A stretch of DNA of 5,297 nucleotides from Caldisericota bacterium (GTDB lineage Bacteria; Caldisericota; Caldisericia; Cryosericales; Cryosericaceae): positions 1-5,297 of the forward strand of contig JAKLHS010000047.1 in NCBI GenBank assembly GCA_022710025.1, written 5' to 3'. The translations under genes were made by a program, and so were the position numbers. Positions 4,648-5,297 of the stretch are shown here, one piece after another. Within the stretch, counting starts at the first letter, position 1. Every line of letters begins with the position of its first letter. Under the pieces are notes generated by a model that ran no database searches, was not told the origin of the DNA, and saw nothing but the letters and a program-made list of their open reading frames with translations.

Positions 4648-5297
4648 TATTTCATGAACCCCTTGTAATGCCGCATCATCATGTATGCCTCTATCTCCTG
4701 AACCGTTTCAAGCGATACTCCGATGATGATCAACAGCTGTGTTCCACCAAAAGCGAATGCCGATATCTGAAGCTGGCCGATAGCGACATTGGGAACTATT
4801 GCCAGCAAAGCGAGGAAGATGGCCGTGGGAAGAACTATGCGGTCGAGCACGCCTTTGATGTACTGAGCGGTCGCTTCGCCTGGCCGCACCCCAGGGATAT
4901 ATCCACCATACTTCTTCAGATCGTCGGCAATCTTCGTGGGATCATACGTGATCTCGGTATAAAAATAAGTAAAGAAGATAATGAGGAAAAAGAATACTAT
5001 GTTGTGCGCCATCGTGCTCGAACTCGTCAGCGGCTGGGCGATGTGCAGGTAAAACCATGACTTCGGCCAGAACTGGGAAACCGTCGCCGGGAACATTAAG
5101 ACGGTCGACGCGAAAATGATAGGCATGACACCCGCCTGCACCAGTTTGAGGGGAATGTAGGTCGACTGTCCTCCGTATACCTTCCGTCCGACGATTCGTT
5201 TGGCGTACTGCACGGGTACCTTGCGCTCGCCCAGGTACGCATACAGGACCAGCATCATAAGGACGATTGTGCCGACAATGCCCCCGACGAGCCCAAG
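4647..5297 (-). CDS. secY: Protein translocase subunit SecY, C-terminal half (runs off right edge)
   Basis: 216 residues are visible; the frame is open to the window edge, so the true start lies outside and no start codon is assigned. SecY is the channel-forming subunit of the SecYEG inner-membrane translocon. The fragment begins in a membrane helix (LGLVGGIVGTIVLMMLVLYAYL, likely TM6), then the cytoplasmic loop with VPVQYAKRIVGRKVYGGQSTYIPLK (27-51). Later helices are near 56-76 (TM7), 98-114 (TM8), 154-172 (TM9) and 181-199 (TM10). The SecA/ribosome-binding loop KKYGGYIPGVRPGEAT includes Arg138, equivalent to the essential E. coli Arg357. The C-terminal FGGTQLLIIIGVSLETVQ and MMMRHYKGFMK are typical. 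It ends in TAA sharing its last base with the adk ATG. Confidence 0.97.
   Translation of the reverse strand, partial: LGLVGGIVGTIVLMMLVLYAYLGERKVPVQYAKRIVGRKVYGGQSTYIPLKLVQAGVMPIIFASTVLMFPATVSQFWPKSWFYLHIAQPLTSSSTMAHNIVFFFLIIFFTYFYTEITYDPTKIADDLKKYGGYIPGVRPGEATAQYIKGVLDRIVLPTAIFLALLAIVPNVAIGQLQISAFAFGGTQLLIIIGVSLETVQEIEAYMMMRHYKGFMK

Noticed and set aside
5256..5258. ATG at 5258 as a start of secY
   Set aside because: The frame continues to the window edge with hydrophobic residues that complete a membrane helix. SecY needs five or more upstream helices, so this is an internal Met.
1..5297. A novel or mobile system embedded in the locus
   Set aside because: The window is coding almost throughout with universally conserved genes in standard order. 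There are no direct or inverted repeats, integrase, transposase or CRISPR-like arrays.

Overview
The window is a core bacterial translation, secretion and transcription locus. All genes lie on the minus strand, so transcription runs from the right edge to the left. In that order they are: secY (3' part only), adk, map, infA, rpmJ, rpsM, rpsK, rpsD, rpoA, rplQ, and the first 36 codons of an ABC-transporter ATPase that runs off the left edge. This is the end of the spc cluster joined to the alpha operon. The presence of adk, map and infA between secY and rpmJ, with rpsD between rpsK and rpoA, is the arrangement common in Firmicutes and several deep-branching or thermophilic phyla; enteric gamma-proteobacteria lack adk, map and infA here. 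Base composition is fairly balanced. The proteins are clearly bacterial, but I cannot name a phylum from this window alone.

Layout: positions 3985-5297 hold secY, adk and the start of map. secY and adk share one base (TAATG), and map starts inside the end of adk. Positions 3040-3998 hold map and infA, which overlap by four bases (ATGA). Positions 1458-3008 hold rpmJ, rpsM, rpsK and rpsD with gaps of 9 to 14 nt between neighbours. Positions 109-1448 hold rpoA and rplQ, separated by the longest spacer (47 nt), which contains a possible hairpin. The ABC ATPase starts directly after the rplQ stop codon. No stretch over 50 nt is non-coding, and I see no promoter, terminator, RNA gene, repeat array or mobile element. 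The window therefore looks like the interior of one long, tightly coupled transcription unit.

Together the genes supply the protein-export channel (SecY), adenylate balancing (Adk), N-terminal Met removal (MetAP), initiation (IF1), five ribosomal proteins (L36, S13, S11, S4, L17) and the alpha subunit of RNA polymerase. Nothing points to an undescribed system. The points most worth a second look are a divergent alpha C-terminal domain with Glu at two positions that are normally DNA-contacting Asn, an Adk LID with a Cys-Asp-Cys-Cys metal site, and heavy use of UAG stop codons, two of them built into the next gene's Shine-Dalgarno sequence.
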